From the NCBI RefSeq assembly GCF_004354815.1, contig NZ_QWJI01000001.1, positions 1 to 64,000 on the forward strand: DNA of 64,000 bases, read 5' to 3'. The DNA is from Cardinium endosymbiont of Culicoides punctatus (GTDB lineage: Bacteria; Bacteroidota; Bacteroidia; Cytophagales; Amoebophilaceae). The position numbers and the translations under genes were made by a program. Positions 36,940 to 46,299 of the stretch are shown here, in pieces (the stretch's first letter is position 1; each line of letters starts with the position of its first letter). The notes beneath the pieces are model-generated. The model was given only the letters and a program-made list of their open reading frames with translations. It was not told the origin of the DNA and did not search any database.

Positions 36940-37489
36940 TTTACTCAGATTTCGTAAGTTAATAATTGTATTACCACCGAACAGCTATTCTCTTTGACAA
37001 TATATTTCCCTTCAATAAGGAAAAATATACAGCAAACCTTCACCATTATTTTAAAATCAAAAAATAATGCATACAAAAGAATTATATACATTACCTTACT
37101 CCCACACTTTAAAAATTTTAGGAGTACATTTTTTCTAATTTACTGTTTTTTTTCTAAATTCCACTTATTGTGATCTGTTCTTTCTTAAAAGAACTTACAT
37201 TAAATTTGTGATTTTAACTCAGATTGTGTACACATAATATTGTCCTTCTATGAAATGAGATAAACTTGATAAAAAAAACTGTTTTGTAAAGCATATAAAA
37301 TGTTTAAAACATTAAACGATTAAGTAACATCAGTTAGCTATTTATAGATTTGCATAATGTTTTTGAGGCGATAACAATTTAATGGCTATGAGTACTGCAT
37401 AAACACCTCAGAACCGCACAGAATGTGTAATGAATGTGGGCGGTTGTTTATTGCATATATGCTTATTATATGTATATAATATAATATTA
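36940..37489. other. Divergent gap before the PLD-like gene
   Basis: AT-rich and without a recognised gene. Near its right end CCGCACA (37414-37420) can pair with TGTGGGCGG (37435-37443) as a bulged hairpin, and TGAGG/CCTCA enclose a loop just before. No clear promoter pair was found. Confidence 0.35.
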
Positions 37490-38104
37490 ATGGGAAGAAA
37501 ATCTAAATCAACAATGCGGTCATATACTTCTAAGGTGTATTTCCAACTTATAGGCAGTATTATCATCGGAATTGTTAGTGTAATAGTCAATTATTCATCT
37601 TGTAGTACATTGCATCAATCTGATTTTAGTTCAGATGTAGATGTAAAAGTAGAAGTCCATTTTACACCCGATGACCCTTGTTTGAATATAATTATACATA
37701 ATATTCTGTCTGCAAAAAAAATGATTTTTGTGCAAGCATACGTTATCACTTCTAAAAAAATTGTGGACGCGCTGATACAAGCACACCTAAAAAAAGTAAA
37801 CGTTCAATTATTAGTAGACAAGAATGCCCCAACTACAAAGGGCAGCCAAATAAACTTTATATTAGAACATGGCATTCCTGTTATAGTTGATAAAACCATT
37901 GGACTTGCGCACAATAAAATTATGATTATTGATGATTCGTGTGTGATTACAGGTTCTTTTAACTGGACACATGGCGCCCAAAATAGAAATGCAGAAAATA
38001 TAGTCATTATAAGAGGGAAATGTCATAATGAAAAATTTAAAAAAAATTGGTATAGGAGAGCTGCGTTAGGAGAAAAATTAAAAACAAAAAATGGCTTTCA
38101 TTAG
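37490..38104 (+). CDS. Exported phospholipase D-like protein (single HKD)
   Basis: The frame opens at ATG 37430. The more likely starts are ATG 37490 (MGRKSKSTMRSY) or ATG 37514, which put the hydrophobic segment (FQLIGSIIIGIVSVIV) in signal position, followed by a possible lipobox YSSC. The mature domain is a PLD-like nuclease/phospholipase fold with one catalytic motif HNKIMIID (HxKxxxxD) and the downstream GSFNWT...NAEN block, as in Nuc-type enzymes that act as dimers. Substrate could be DNA, RNA or phospholipid. Export favours an envelope or host role. Relatives occur in several intracellular bacteria. Confidence 0.8.
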   Translation: MGRKSKSTMRSYTSKVYFQLIGSIIIGIVSVIVNYSSCSTLHQSDFSSDVDVKVEVHFTPDDPCLNIIIHNILSAKKMIFVQAYVITSKKIVDALIQAHLKKVNVQLLVDKNAPTTKGSQINFILEHGIPVIVDKTIGLAHNKIMIIDDSCVITGSFNWTHGAQNRNAENIVIIRGKCHNEKFKKNWYRRAALGEKLKTKNGFH

Positions 38105-38125
38105 CTGAATGCATGTCATGCATGC

Positions 38126-39430
38126 TTATTCTTGAGAAGCCTTATCTATTAGTTGTGCATCTAAGATCTTACTTGTACGGGCGCCCAATGTTCTCATCTT
38201 TTGTGCTCTAGATACGAGGTTCCCTTTTCCATCATAGAGCTTCTTAGTTGCTTCTGAATAACACTTTTGCGTTAGATCTAATTGACGACCTATATTTTTA
38301 AGATCTTCTACAAATCCAACAAATTTGTCATATAGAGCTCCTCCTTGTGCTGCAATTTCTATAGCATTTTGATTTTGATATTCTTGACGCCATAAATTTG
38401 CAATAGTACGCAAGGTTGTAATAAGATTTGAAGGGGATACTATAATAACATTTCGCTCATAGGCCTCATTAAAAAGCGTAAAATCTTCTTGCATGGCTAA
38501 TGAAAATGCTGGTTCAATCGGTACAAACATTAAAATAAAGTCTAATCCTTGAATATTATAAATGGACTGATAGTTTTTTTCACTTAGGGTTTTAATATGG
38601 CGCTTAATAGATTGAACATATTGCTTGAGATAACTGCTGCGTTGAAGTTCATTTTCTGTATTAAAAAATTGTTCATAGTGTATTAGAGATACTTTTGAGT
38701 CTATGATAATATTTTTATCTTTTGGTAAATTTACAATTATGTCTGGTTGAAGCCTTTGGCCTTCTGCTATTGTAATGGATGGTTGGACTGTATATTCCCT
38801 GTTTTTTACCAAGCCAGATCTTTCTAATATTTTTTCTAAAATAAACTCACCCCATCCACCTTGCAATTTAGAATCTCCTTTAAGTGCTTTAGTTAAATTT
38901 TCAGCTTCTTGGGTAATTTTTACATTAAGGCTGTGTAATTGTTGTAGTTCTGTGCGTAATGCTACATTCCTTTCTAAACTTTGTTGGTTAGCGTGTGCTA
39001 CTTGCTTTTCAAAAGCACTGATTTTTTCCCCCAACGGCATTAGGAGACGTTCTATTTGGAGCTGACTATGGTCCGTAAGCTTACGACTTTTCTCCTCCAA
39101 AAGTTCATTGGCTAAATTTTTAAAATGAACAGACAATTGTGTTTGAATATGATTCAAAGAATGTCCCTGCTCAGCTATTTTTCCCTCCAAATGTTTATGC
39201 TCTGCTAAAGAAATAGCTAGTTCTTTGTTTAAGTCAAGGTATTTGTCTTGATATAATTTAGCTTCTTTTTTAGTTTCTTCTAACTCTTTTTCTAAATGAG
39301 TAATGCTGTTTGTTAACAGTGTAGTCGATCCCTTATGCAGAATTTTTGCTATTATCCATCCAATAAAAAAACCAAGCAATAATAAAATTAAGATAAACGT
39401 GGCGTAAATAACAATAACCATAGCAGTCAT
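38126..39430 (-). CDS. rmuC: DNA recombination protein RmuC
   Basis: The 434-residue protein has one N-terminal transmembrane helix (about 5-27), a long coiled coil (about 35-185) and the RmuC core: GDSKLQGGWGE, LERSGLV, PDIIVNLPKDKNIIIDSKVSL, and LIMFVP-like FILMFVPIEPAF. The core belongs to the PD-(D/E)XK nuclease fold, with the Asp/Asp-Ser-Lys motif seen. The family limits DNA inversions and rearrangements. Its 3' end faces the PLD-like gene 21 bp away (convergent). Confidence 0.93.
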   Translation of the reverse strand: MTAMVIVIYATFILILLLLGFFIGWIIAKILHKGSTTLLTNSITHLEKELEETKKEAKLYQDKYLDLNKELAISLAEHKHLEGKIAEQGHSLNHIQTQLSVHFKNLANELLEEKSRKLTDHSQLQIERLLMPLGEKISAFEKQVAHANQQSLERNVALRTELQQLHSLNVKITQEAENLTKALKGDSKLQGGWGEFILEKILERSGLVKNREYTVQPSITIAEGQRLQPDIIVNLPKDKNIIIDSKVSLIHYEQFFNTENELQRSSYLKQYVQSIKRHIKTLSEKNYQSIYNIQGLDFILMFVPIEPAFSLAMQEDFTLFNEAYERNVIIVSPSNLITTLRTIANLWRQEYQNQNAIEIAAQGGALYDKFVGFVEDLKNIGRQLDLTQKCYSEATKKLYDGKGNLVSRAQKMRTLGARTSKILDAQLIDKASQE

Positions 39431-39533
39431 ATCTGAATGAAAGTTTTATACTTCTAAAATTACTTATCTATAGTAAGCAAAAAAAGCATATTATACCGAA
39501 TAATAGTTCTTTTTCTAGATTTATATATTGAAA

Positions 39534-39565
39534 TTGGCTTCTTCAATCTAATTGTGGTATATTTG
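39534..39565 (+). promoter_or_regulatory. Promoter of exported ClpP-like gene
   Basis: A perfect -7 box TATATTTG (39558-39565) is preceded by a TTG -33 core (39534-39536) with 21 bp between. The start codon follows 45 bp downstream. Confidence 0.55.
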
Positions 39566-39609
39566 TCCTATGTCTTTTTGTTGGCTATATAATAAACGCA
39601 TTTAATCCA

Positions 39610-40953
39610 ATGATATATTTTAACTACAAACATAAGTTACTGTTCTCTTGCCTAGTAGTAGCTGCTAGCCATAATATAACTATGGCAAAAAAGATTGAGG
39701 ATAATAACGAAACATCTTCCAATGTATCTACATCAAATGGTATAAATAATAATGATGTAGATATGCGTGCTGAACTGGAAGCTGAAAATGCGCTTCGTAG
39801 AGCTCGTTTAGAAAAACAACTTTCAGGTATTGTTGATAAGATTGAACGACTTCGTCTTGAAAGAGAACATGCACGTCTGCTTAAAGATGTAGAGGACGAA
39901 AAGGTCCGTGAGGAGCATGACAAGGCCATGCGGTTGCTACATATGGAAAAAGAAAGACTTGTCGTTGAAATGGAACTTGAACAGGTTAAGTTCACAAAGC
40001 AGATGAAGGTACATCATGTTCAAATCGCTGAACTAGAAATGAAAGCAAATTTAGAACGAAGTCATACCCAACTATTACAAGAACAAAGAAACAGACTACA
40101 AGCAGAAATTCATGCTCTACAAACAGCAGTAGATCGGGAAAAGTATACGCACAAAAAGCCTGTTTACCTTAAAGAGCCACTTCGCAAAGCAGATAATATT
40201 TTAGTTGTTTCTGATAGATGTATACCGTTAAATGGCAGCATCATGCCTTGGAGTGCCAATCACATTGTAGACCAAATTCAATATTTTAATAACAAAGATA
40301 GCAGCAGCCCTATATTTATAATAATTGGAGCATCGCCCGGCGGCTCTGTTGAAGCAGGATACCATATTTTACAAGCCATGCATGCTAGCAAAGCACCTAT
40401 CTATGTAGTGGTAAAGCAGTATGCGGGTTCTATGGCTGCTATTATTGCTACATTAGCTACTAAATCTTATGCTTGTCCGGATGCTGAGATATTGCATCAC
40501 CATCCTTCTATGAATTACTTTTTTGATTCCCGAAATCTACCAGTGCTGGAAGAAGACTGTAAAATGCTTAAAGAAATTTGGGAACGTTTAGGGGGAAAAA
40601 TAGCCAAAAAGATGGGTATATCATTAAAAGAATTCAGCAAAAAATTATATGAGAAATCCGTAACGGGAGATTGGCGTGAGTATGCAGATGGTGCTAAAAA
40701 ACTTAAATGGGTTGATTATGTTATACATGGTATTGAAGATACAGGTATCAATGCTTTGCCCAACCCAGATAATTATACTTGGAAAAAGTATTTTGAGGAT
40801 TGCTACGGTTTTGATGCGTCCAGTAACGCCCCATTATCTGCTGAAATAACAGCCTATTATGCATCCGCACCACATGATTTTGACTATAGTTATAGACCAA
40901 GCCAGTCTAAACAGAATCAACAAGCTCAGGTTGTAAGTAAACTTAACCATTAG
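39610..40953 (+). CDS. Exported ClpP-like serine protease with N-terminal coiled coil
   Basis: The 447-residue protein has a signal peptide (about 1-26, HNITMA-KK) and a charged coiled coil (about 52-180). A ClpP/crotonase-fold domain follows (about 195-365): ASPGGSVEAGY at 241-251, the nucleophile in YAGSMAA (Ser274) and the general-base His in LHHHP (His297), each in the ClpP arrangement. A Gln/Ser-rich tail ends it. Unlike housekeeping ClpP (about 200 residues, cytosolic) this form is exported and carries its own helical module. No Clp ATPase lies nearby. It may be an envelope protease acting on membrane or host proteins. Confidence 0.78.
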   Translation: MIYFNYKHKLLFSCLVVAASHNITMAKKIEDNNETSSNVSTSNGINNNDVDMRAELEAENALRRARLEKQLSGIVDKIERLRLEREHARLLKDVEDEKVREEHDKAMRLLHMEKERLVVEMELEQVKFTKQMKVHHVQIAELEMKANLERSHTQLLQEQRNRLQAEIHALQTAVDREKYTHKKPVYLKEPLRKADNILVVSDRCIPLNGSIMPWSANHIVDQIQYFNNKDSSSPIFIIIGASPGGSVEAGYHILQAMHASKAPIYVVVKQYAGSMAAIIATLATKSYACPDAEILHHHPSMNYFFDSRNLPVLEEDCKMLKEIWERLGGKIAKKMGISLKEFSKKLYEKSVTGDWREYADGAKKLKWVDYVIHGIEDTGINALPNPDNYTWKKYFEDCYGFDASSNAPLSAEITAYYASAPHDFDYSYRPSQSKQNQQAQVVSKLNH

Positions 40954-41247
40954 TTGTTGCGCATTTCTGCAGTTTAGGGCAAATTTTCCCATAGTACTAA
41001 GTACTATTTCGCTATTCTGTAGAAAATAGAAACATTACGTGGATTCATGGTTAGGTGATATTGTTAGTAATATCAAAAAAGCATATATTGCCCTAATTAT
41101 GCGGATGTGGGATGGTTCCTTAAATGGTATCTGTTTGTAGCTTTCTAGTTTTTTTATAGAAAATAAAAAAAGTTATTACTTTTTTATTATTATGTATTAT
41201 TATGCAAACAATGTTATATAAAAATTATTTGTAATATATACCCTCTT

Positions 41248-42300
41248 ATGCTTTTTAGTTTTAAATATTTTAGATCATCCCTCTCAATTATAATTAGGTT
41301 TGCTAGGCACGGTTCATCGAGGCTATTTTTATCGACTTTAGTTTACTTAATTGTAAGTGGATTTGGTACAGTACACCCCAATCAAAATGGAGAAATTCTT
41401 GGTCGTAGTAACAAAAAAGGATGGAAAAATGATGCGCCAGCTGGCATGGTTTTGGTTCCAAGTGGCACTTTTTTAATGGGTGGGGGAGTTAATCAAGGCG
41501 TTATTGAACGAACCAATATTATACAACGCAAGACAATTACTCAATTCTATATGGATGAGACCGCAATTACAAATGCACAATATCGAGAATTTATATCTAT
41601 TGTTCGTTCTAATCCAGAACTATATGGACTAGATGAAACCTATATCGATGAAAAGTTGATGCCTGATAAAAATGTGTGGAAAAAAGATTTTGGATCTAGG
41701 TTTATGGGAGATGAACTTACTGAAAACTATTATGACAATCCCATTTTTGACAATTATCCAGTTGTGGGCATTACTTGGGAAGCTGCTAAAGAATATGCAA
41801 AAGTGCGTTCGATCTATAAAAATGAATATTTAAAAAAGAAAGGACTACCTCTTAGTCCTAGTTTTAGGCTTCCCACAGCAGCCGAGTGGGAGTATGCGGC
41901 AAAAGGAGGTCAAGAACATGCGCAATATCCATGGGGAGGCCCCTTTGTAAGGGATGAACAAGGTAAATTACTAGCTAACTTTCAGGCGACGAAAGGGAAT
42001 TTTGCGGAATGTGGTTACACATACACTTCGCCGGTGAAAGCCTTTCCTCCCAATAGCTATGGACTGTATGATATGGCTGGAAATATTGCAGAATGGTGTG
42101 AAGATGACTATACCCCTTTACTTGCACAAAAAAGCTGCTCGATTAATCCAGTGTATAGGGAAGACGGCGTTGCTAAAGTAATTAAAGGGGGCTCTTGGAA
42201 AGATATTTCTTATTTTTTACAGACAGGTGTTTTTGATTGTGAACACAAGGATAAGTCCCGTTCATTTATTGGCTTTAGGTGCGTTATGCCAGTTATGTAA
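41248..42300 (+). CDS. gldK: GldK, type 9 secretion/gliding ring protein (no lipobox)
   Basis: GldK forms, with GldN, the periplasmic ring attached to the outer membrane in T9SS. The 350-residue protein has the SUMF1-like fold: PAGMVLVPSGTFLMGGG, DETAITNAQYREF, FRLPTAAEWEYAAKGG, NSYGLYDMAGNIAEWCEDD and GGSWKD. GldK is normally a lipoprotein, but the N-terminal signal here (LFLSTLVYLIVSGFG) has no Cys at all. It is also shorter than Flavobacterium GldK. It is first in the conserved order gldK-gldL-gldM-gldN, with 42 bp to gldL. Confidence 0.9.
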   Translation: MLFSFKYFRSSLSIIIRFARHGSSRLFLSTLVYLIVSGFGTVHPNQNGEILGRSNKKGWKNDAPAGMVLVPSGTFLMGGGVNQGVIERTNIIQRKTITQFYMDETAITNAQYREFISIVRSNPELYGLDETYIDEKLMPDKNVWKKDFGSRFMGDELTENYYDNPIFDNYPVVGITWEAAKEYAKVRSIYKNEYLKKKGLPLSPSFRLPTAAEWEYAAKGGQEHAQYPWGGPFVRDEQGKLLANFQATKGNFAECGYTYTSPVKAFPPNSYGLYDMAGNIAEWCEDDYTPLLAQKSCSINPVYREDGVAKVIKGGSWKDISYFLQTGVFDCEHKDKSRSFIGFRCVMPVM

Positions 42301-42342
42301 TAAACAGACAATAAAAATATATTATAACTTAAATTCACAATA

Positions 42343-43149
42343 ATGAACAATAATTTTAGTAGTTTTAGAGATAGGTTTTATACCTCTATCATGCCATTTG
42401 TATACAATATTGGTGCAGCCATTGTAATTATAGGGGCTATGTTCAAGCTGTTGAATTTACCTGGAGGGTCATTAATGCTGGGGGTTGGGCTCTCTACAGA
42501 AGCATTGATTTTTGTTTTAAGTAGCTTTGAACCTAAACATCCAGAAGTAGATTGGACGCGTGTATATCCCGAACTTTCCACTAACTATAGGGGTGATACT
42601 CCGCGTCGTAATGAAGTCCCCACACCGGGGATGGCTCAAAAATTGAACGAATGCTTGGAACAAGTAAAAATAGATACTACTTTGCTGGAAAACTTAGCAA
42701 ATTCTATTCGTGGTTTTTCAGATAATGTTGCAGCAATACCATCTTTTGCACAACTTGGTGAAGTGACAGAAAACTATATCAGAAATGTAGGGCAGGCAAC
42801 ACAAGTCATCGGGGACGTTGCTAACGTAAGTGATTCGATTAACAGCATGCTTCATGGATTTAACAAAATAGCTTCCAAAGATGGATTGGTAAATTATGCC
42901 AATCAAATAGAAGAAATGAATAACATGTTGGCTACTATGAATGGGCTTTACAAAAGAAAACTCCATAGTATGGAAGAACAGACTAGTAGTTCTAACCTCT
43001 TGCATGAGCATCTAAAAAATGTACTTTCAGAAATGGAAATTGCGGGCAATGAGGTTGTGAATTTTAAGAAAGAATTGGCTTTGCTGAATCAAAAAGTAAC
43101 TTCTCTTAATGAAATTTATGCGAAAACACTAACTGCTTTTAGAGGTTAA
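42343..43149 (+). CDS. gldL: GldL, inner-membrane motor subunit
   Basis: GldL with GldM forms the proton-driven rotary motor of T9SS and gliding. The 268-residue protein has two N-terminal membrane helices (IMPFVYNIGAAIVIIGAMFK and LMLGVGLSTEALIFVLSSF). The conserved intramembrane glutamate is kept (Glu53 in STEALIF), as is a Lys in the first helix end (Lys35). A long cytoplasmic helical tail follows. The charged residues suggest the motor is still functional. Confidence 0.93.
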   Translation: MNNNFSSFRDRFYTSIMPFVYNIGAAIVIIGAMFKLLNLPGGSLMLGVGLSTEALIFVLSSFEPKHPEVDWTRVYPELSTNYRGDTPRRNEVPTPGMAQKLNECLEQVKIDTTLLENLANSIRGFSDNVAAIPSFAQLGEVTENYIRNVGQATQVIGDVANVSDSINSMLHGFNKIASKDGLVNYANQIEEMNNMLATMNGLYKRKLHSMEEQTSSSNLLHEHLKNVLSEMEIAGNEVVNFKKELALLNQKVTSLNEIYAKTLTAFRG

Positions 43150-43199
43150 CATGTCAAGCAAAATACTTTAGCATAATACATAATTAATTATTAACATTA

Positions 43200-44780
43200 A
43201 TGGCAGGAGAAAGGTTAAGTTCTAGGCAGAAAATGATAGGGATGATGTATCTGGTATTAACAGCGATGTTAGCCCTACAAGTCAGTTCTAGTGTATTGGA
43301 TAAATTTATCTTATTATCTATAAGCATTGATAAAAGTAGGAATTTACAATTGCAACATAATAAAGATGCCATTACTTCCCTGAAACGGATGGTGAGTGAT
43401 ATGGGTAACCGTTTAGGAGATGTCCAAGTATTTGACCAAGTATTAGACATACATAACCATACTTTAGAGCTCGTCCAATATATAGATGGACTAAAGAACC
43501 AATTAATAGATTTAGAAGGTGGTATAGATGCTACAACTAAATTGCCAAAAGGGTTAAAAAGTGATGCTCAAGTAGCCCATCTTATGATCAATAATGGAGA
43601 AGGGAGTGTTTTAAAAAACAGATTAAATAAATATATAGAACAAGTCTCTTTTGTAACAAAAAAAAAATATCCCTCTATTGCTTTTGATGCAAAAGACCAT
43701 GATTTCTTTAGTCATGATCCAAATCAATCTGGTAAAGATTTTGTTACATTGAATTTTGACCATATCCCTCTTGGTACAGCCCTAGCAACATTAAGTCAGT
43801 TTGCGTCTGAAGTTGTCACTGCAGAAACAGATTCTATTAATATATTGGGTAGTAGTATAGGATCCTCTGATGTTAAATTTGACACACTTAAGTTACTAGC
43901 CAATACAAAGTCTCATATTGTTGCAGCTGGAAGTAAATATGAAGCCGATTTGATTTTGGCAGCTTCTTCCTCTGCAGTTTCTCCAGATATGTTTGTGGAT
44001 GGCAAGCCTATTAGGGTTGAAGATGGAGTCGGAAAAATTGCATTTACAACTACCCCTGGAGCATATAATAATGATGGATTTGCAAAAAAAACCTTCAAGG
44101 CTGAGATTAAATTAAAGTCTACCGGAGGTCAAGAGTCCATTATTACAGAAAATATAGAATATCTAGTAGCACAACCCGTTATTCAGATTAAATCAGCTGC
44201 TGTACAAGCCTTATATCGAAATTGTGGTAATGATTTAGATATTCAAGTTCCATCCCTAGGCATTGCTTACAAGCCTCGTTTCACTGCATATGGTGGTGAA
44301 ATAATACTTGGTAATAAGAAAGGAGTTGTTACTATAATTCCTAAAAATAAAGAAGTTAAACTAAGTGTATATAATGGAGACTGTCTAATAGGGACAGAAT
44401 CTTTTCTAGTAAAGGATATTCCAGACCCAGTAGTCTGTATTACAAGTATGAATAAATCCATTGATATGAAGCTTGGCGTACCGGCACCTGGCCCTAGAAA
44501 GTTAGAAGCTAAAGTGATTCCTGATAAATATTTTCAAGAGTTTCTCCCTAAGGATGCTAGATATAAAATATTCGAGTGGGTCGTGACATTAGCTCGTGGT
44601 AGTCGTCCTGTAGAAAAGATAGAAGTAAAGGGAGAAGTAGCTGATTTACGTAAAATTTCGTCTTTAGCGAAGCCAGGTGATCGCTTATTGATTGAAATAA
44701 AAAAAATAGCAAGAACAAACTTTAAAAATGAAGTTGAAATAACTAGTAACAGGTCTTTCTTTAACATTCCACTGAATTAA
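43200..44780 (+). CDS. gldM: GldM, motor shaft subunit
   Basis: GldM spans the inner membrane once and its periplasmic domains reach the GldKN ring. The 526-residue protein begins MAGERLSSRQKMIGMMYLVL. Arg9, the residue that pairs with the GldL glutamate in characterised motors, is present. The single membrane helix is followed by the helical D1 domain and three beta-rich domains, as in the family. Length is normal. It starts 50 bp after gldL and ends 10 bp before gldN. Confidence 0.93.
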   Translation: MAGERLSSRQKMIGMMYLVLTAMLALQVSSSVLDKFILLSISIDKSRNLQLQHNKDAITSLKRMVSDMGNRLGDVQVFDQVLDIHNHTLELVQYIDGLKNQLIDLEGGIDATTKLPKGLKSDAQVAHLMINNGEGSVLKNRLNKYIEQVSFVTKKKYPSIAFDAKDHDFFSHDPNQSGKDFVTLNFDHIPLGTALATLSQFASEVVTAETDSINILGSSIGSSDVKFDTLKLLANTKSHIVAAGSKYEADLILAASSSAVSPDMFVDGKPIRVEDGVGKIAFTTTPGAYNNDGFAKKTFKAEIKLKSTGGQESIITENIEYLVAQPVIQIKSAAVQALYRNCGNDLDIQVPSLGIAYKPRFTAYGGEIILGNKKGVVTIIPKNKEVKLSVYNGDCLIGTESFLVKDIPDPVVCITSMNKSIDMKLGVPAPGPRKLEAKVIPDKYFQEFLPKDARYKIFEWVVTLARGSRPVEKIEVKGEVADLRKISSLAKPGDRLLIEIKKIARTNFKNEVEITSNRSFFNIPLN

Positions 44781-44790
44781 ATGTATAATT

Positions 44791-45636
44791 ATGTCCCTTA
44801 GGAATCTTCTTTTTATATTAAGTATTTGTCTATCATTTTCGTTCGATGCTTCTTATGGAGCAGAAGATGAATTGTCAAATAAGGAAGAAAGTGTGTTACC
44901 AAATGGAGGAGAAGATGCTTTATTAGAATCTTACAGTAAAAATGCAACAAGTGCTATACCAAGGGCTTATGTCCTCTATAAGAAAAAGGTTTGGAGAGAA
45001 ATCTATCTAGATGAAAAACAGAATAGGCCATGCTTTATGCGAGATAAGGAAATTTCTAAAGTGATCATAGATGGTGTGAAAAAAGGCTTACTTGTTCCTT
45101 ATAAGGATGATAAACTCGTAGAGGTTATGCCCATGTCAGCGTTTTTAAAAAATTTACTTATGGACGAATCAGAAGATGCATCACAAGATACTACTGGACA
45201 CGAGTTTTATGGGCATGATATTTCTACCCTATGTCTAGTAGAAAATGTTATTTTTAATAAAATTTCATCTAAAAAAGAATATGATATTGAATCTATTCAA
45301 CTTATTGTTCCTAGTAAAAAAAATTACCCTTTCTTTCAGTTAGATCGTCCAATAGCTACGTTTAAGTATAAAGATCTATTAGCATACTTTAATAAGCTTC
45401 CATTAGAAGAAGTATGTTGGTGTAATCCGTCAAATACAGCAGAAACGTTAACATGGATGGATGCTTTTTCACTCAGACTATTTGGCGGTAAAATTATAAA
45501 AATTGAAACCCTAGATGACGCTAACTTGGATGCATTATACCAAGATAGTTATACAAAGGAAATAGGTCCAGATGCATCTCAAAAAATAGCTGAAAAAATA
45601 GATGTGGAATTTGAATATCTCTTGTATGAATACTAG
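44791..45636 (+). CDS. gldN: GldN, T9SS periplasmic ring protein
   Basis: The 281-residue protein has a signal peptide (MSLRNLLFILSICLSFSF, cleavage near SYGAE). The family core is present: YKKKVWREIYLDEKQNRPCF, KEISKVIIDGVKKGLL and IESIQLIVP. GldN pairs with GldK. No other T9SS gene (sprA, sprE, sprT, porV, porU) is in this window. The four genes form one probable transcript. Confidence 0.92.
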   Translation: MSLRNLLFILSICLSFSFDASYGAEDELSNKEESVLPNGGEDALLESYSKNATSAIPRAYVLYKKKVWREIYLDEKQNRPCFMRDKEISKVIIDGVKKGLLVPYKDDKLVEVMPMSAFLKNLLMDESEDASQDTTGHEFYGHDISTLCLVENVIFNKISSKKEYDIESIQLIVPSKKNYPFFQLDRPIATFKYKDLLAYFNKLPLEEVCWCNPSNTAETLTWMDAFSLRLFGGKIIKIETLDDANLDALYQDSYTKEIGPDASQKIAEKIDVEFEYLLYEY

Positions 45637-45800
45637 GTGCAAGTTTTTTATTTACTAAGGTATTCATGTTACATAAACATTACATCAACTTTGCCAAAAT
45701 ATAGTAATCGTGTGTGTCTTAAGTTTATGCTTTAATCCTTAGAATGATTCTGTAAAATTCGTTCAAAATCATTGTATTAGCAATTAGTGTAGTTTTTATA

Positions 45801-45832
45801 TTTGCCATTAGATAATTTTATTTGTAATTTTG
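45801..45832 (+). promoter_or_regulatory. Consensus promoter of rpsO
   Basis: TTTG (45801-45804) and TAATTTTG (45825-45832) are exact -33 and -7 elements separated by 20 bp, an ideal Bacteroidota sigma-A promoter. The expected start site lies about 45 bp before the rpsO ATG. Confidence 0.75.
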
Positions 45833-45882
45833 TTTAGGGGTAATTTTATCCCTGGCTTTGCCTAGGTTTTTTAGTAAAAAAT

Positions 45883-46158
45883 ATGAAGTTAACAAATCAA
45901 GATAAAACAAATCTTTTTAAGACTTTTGGATTCAAGCAATCTGAAAAAGATAGTGGCTCACCAGAATCTCAAATTTCTTTATTTACACACAGAATTAAAC
46001 ATTTGACAGAACATTTAAGTGTTAAAAAGAAAGATTATGCTGCAAAATTAGGACTTTTAAAATTGGTAGGCAAACGCAAACGTATGCTTGCTTATCTTAA
46101 GGAAGAAGATCTCAATCGTTACAGGAATATTATTACAAACCTTGGGCTAAGAAAATAA
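45883..46158 (+). CDS. rpsO: 30S ribosomal protein S15
   Basis: At 91 residues this is normal for S15. Conserved blocks GSPESQISLFTHRIKHLTEHL and LLKLVGKRKRMLAYLKEEDLNRY form the rRNA-binding helical bundle. It is followed by pnp, the classic rpsO-pnp order, and is driven by its own strong promoter. Confidence 0.97.
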   Translation: MKLTNQDKTNLFKTFGFKQSEKDSGSPESQISLFTHRIKHLTEHLSVKKKDYAAKLGLLKLVGKRKRMLAYLKEEDLNRYRNIITNLGLRK

Positions 46159-46299
46159 TTCATTTTTAGTTTTCTTTTTTATTTAAGATCAAAGATTTTC
46201 CTATGCATAAAAATGATGGGGAAATCTTTTAGAATTTCATGACTTCCTACTCCAATTGAGGAGAATTAACGCTTTTTTATATTAAGCTCATCATATTAT

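Noticed and set aside
39624-39995. 123-codon Ser/Arg-rich minus-strand ORF
   Set aside because: Antisense shadow of the coiled-coil part of the exported ClpP-like gene.
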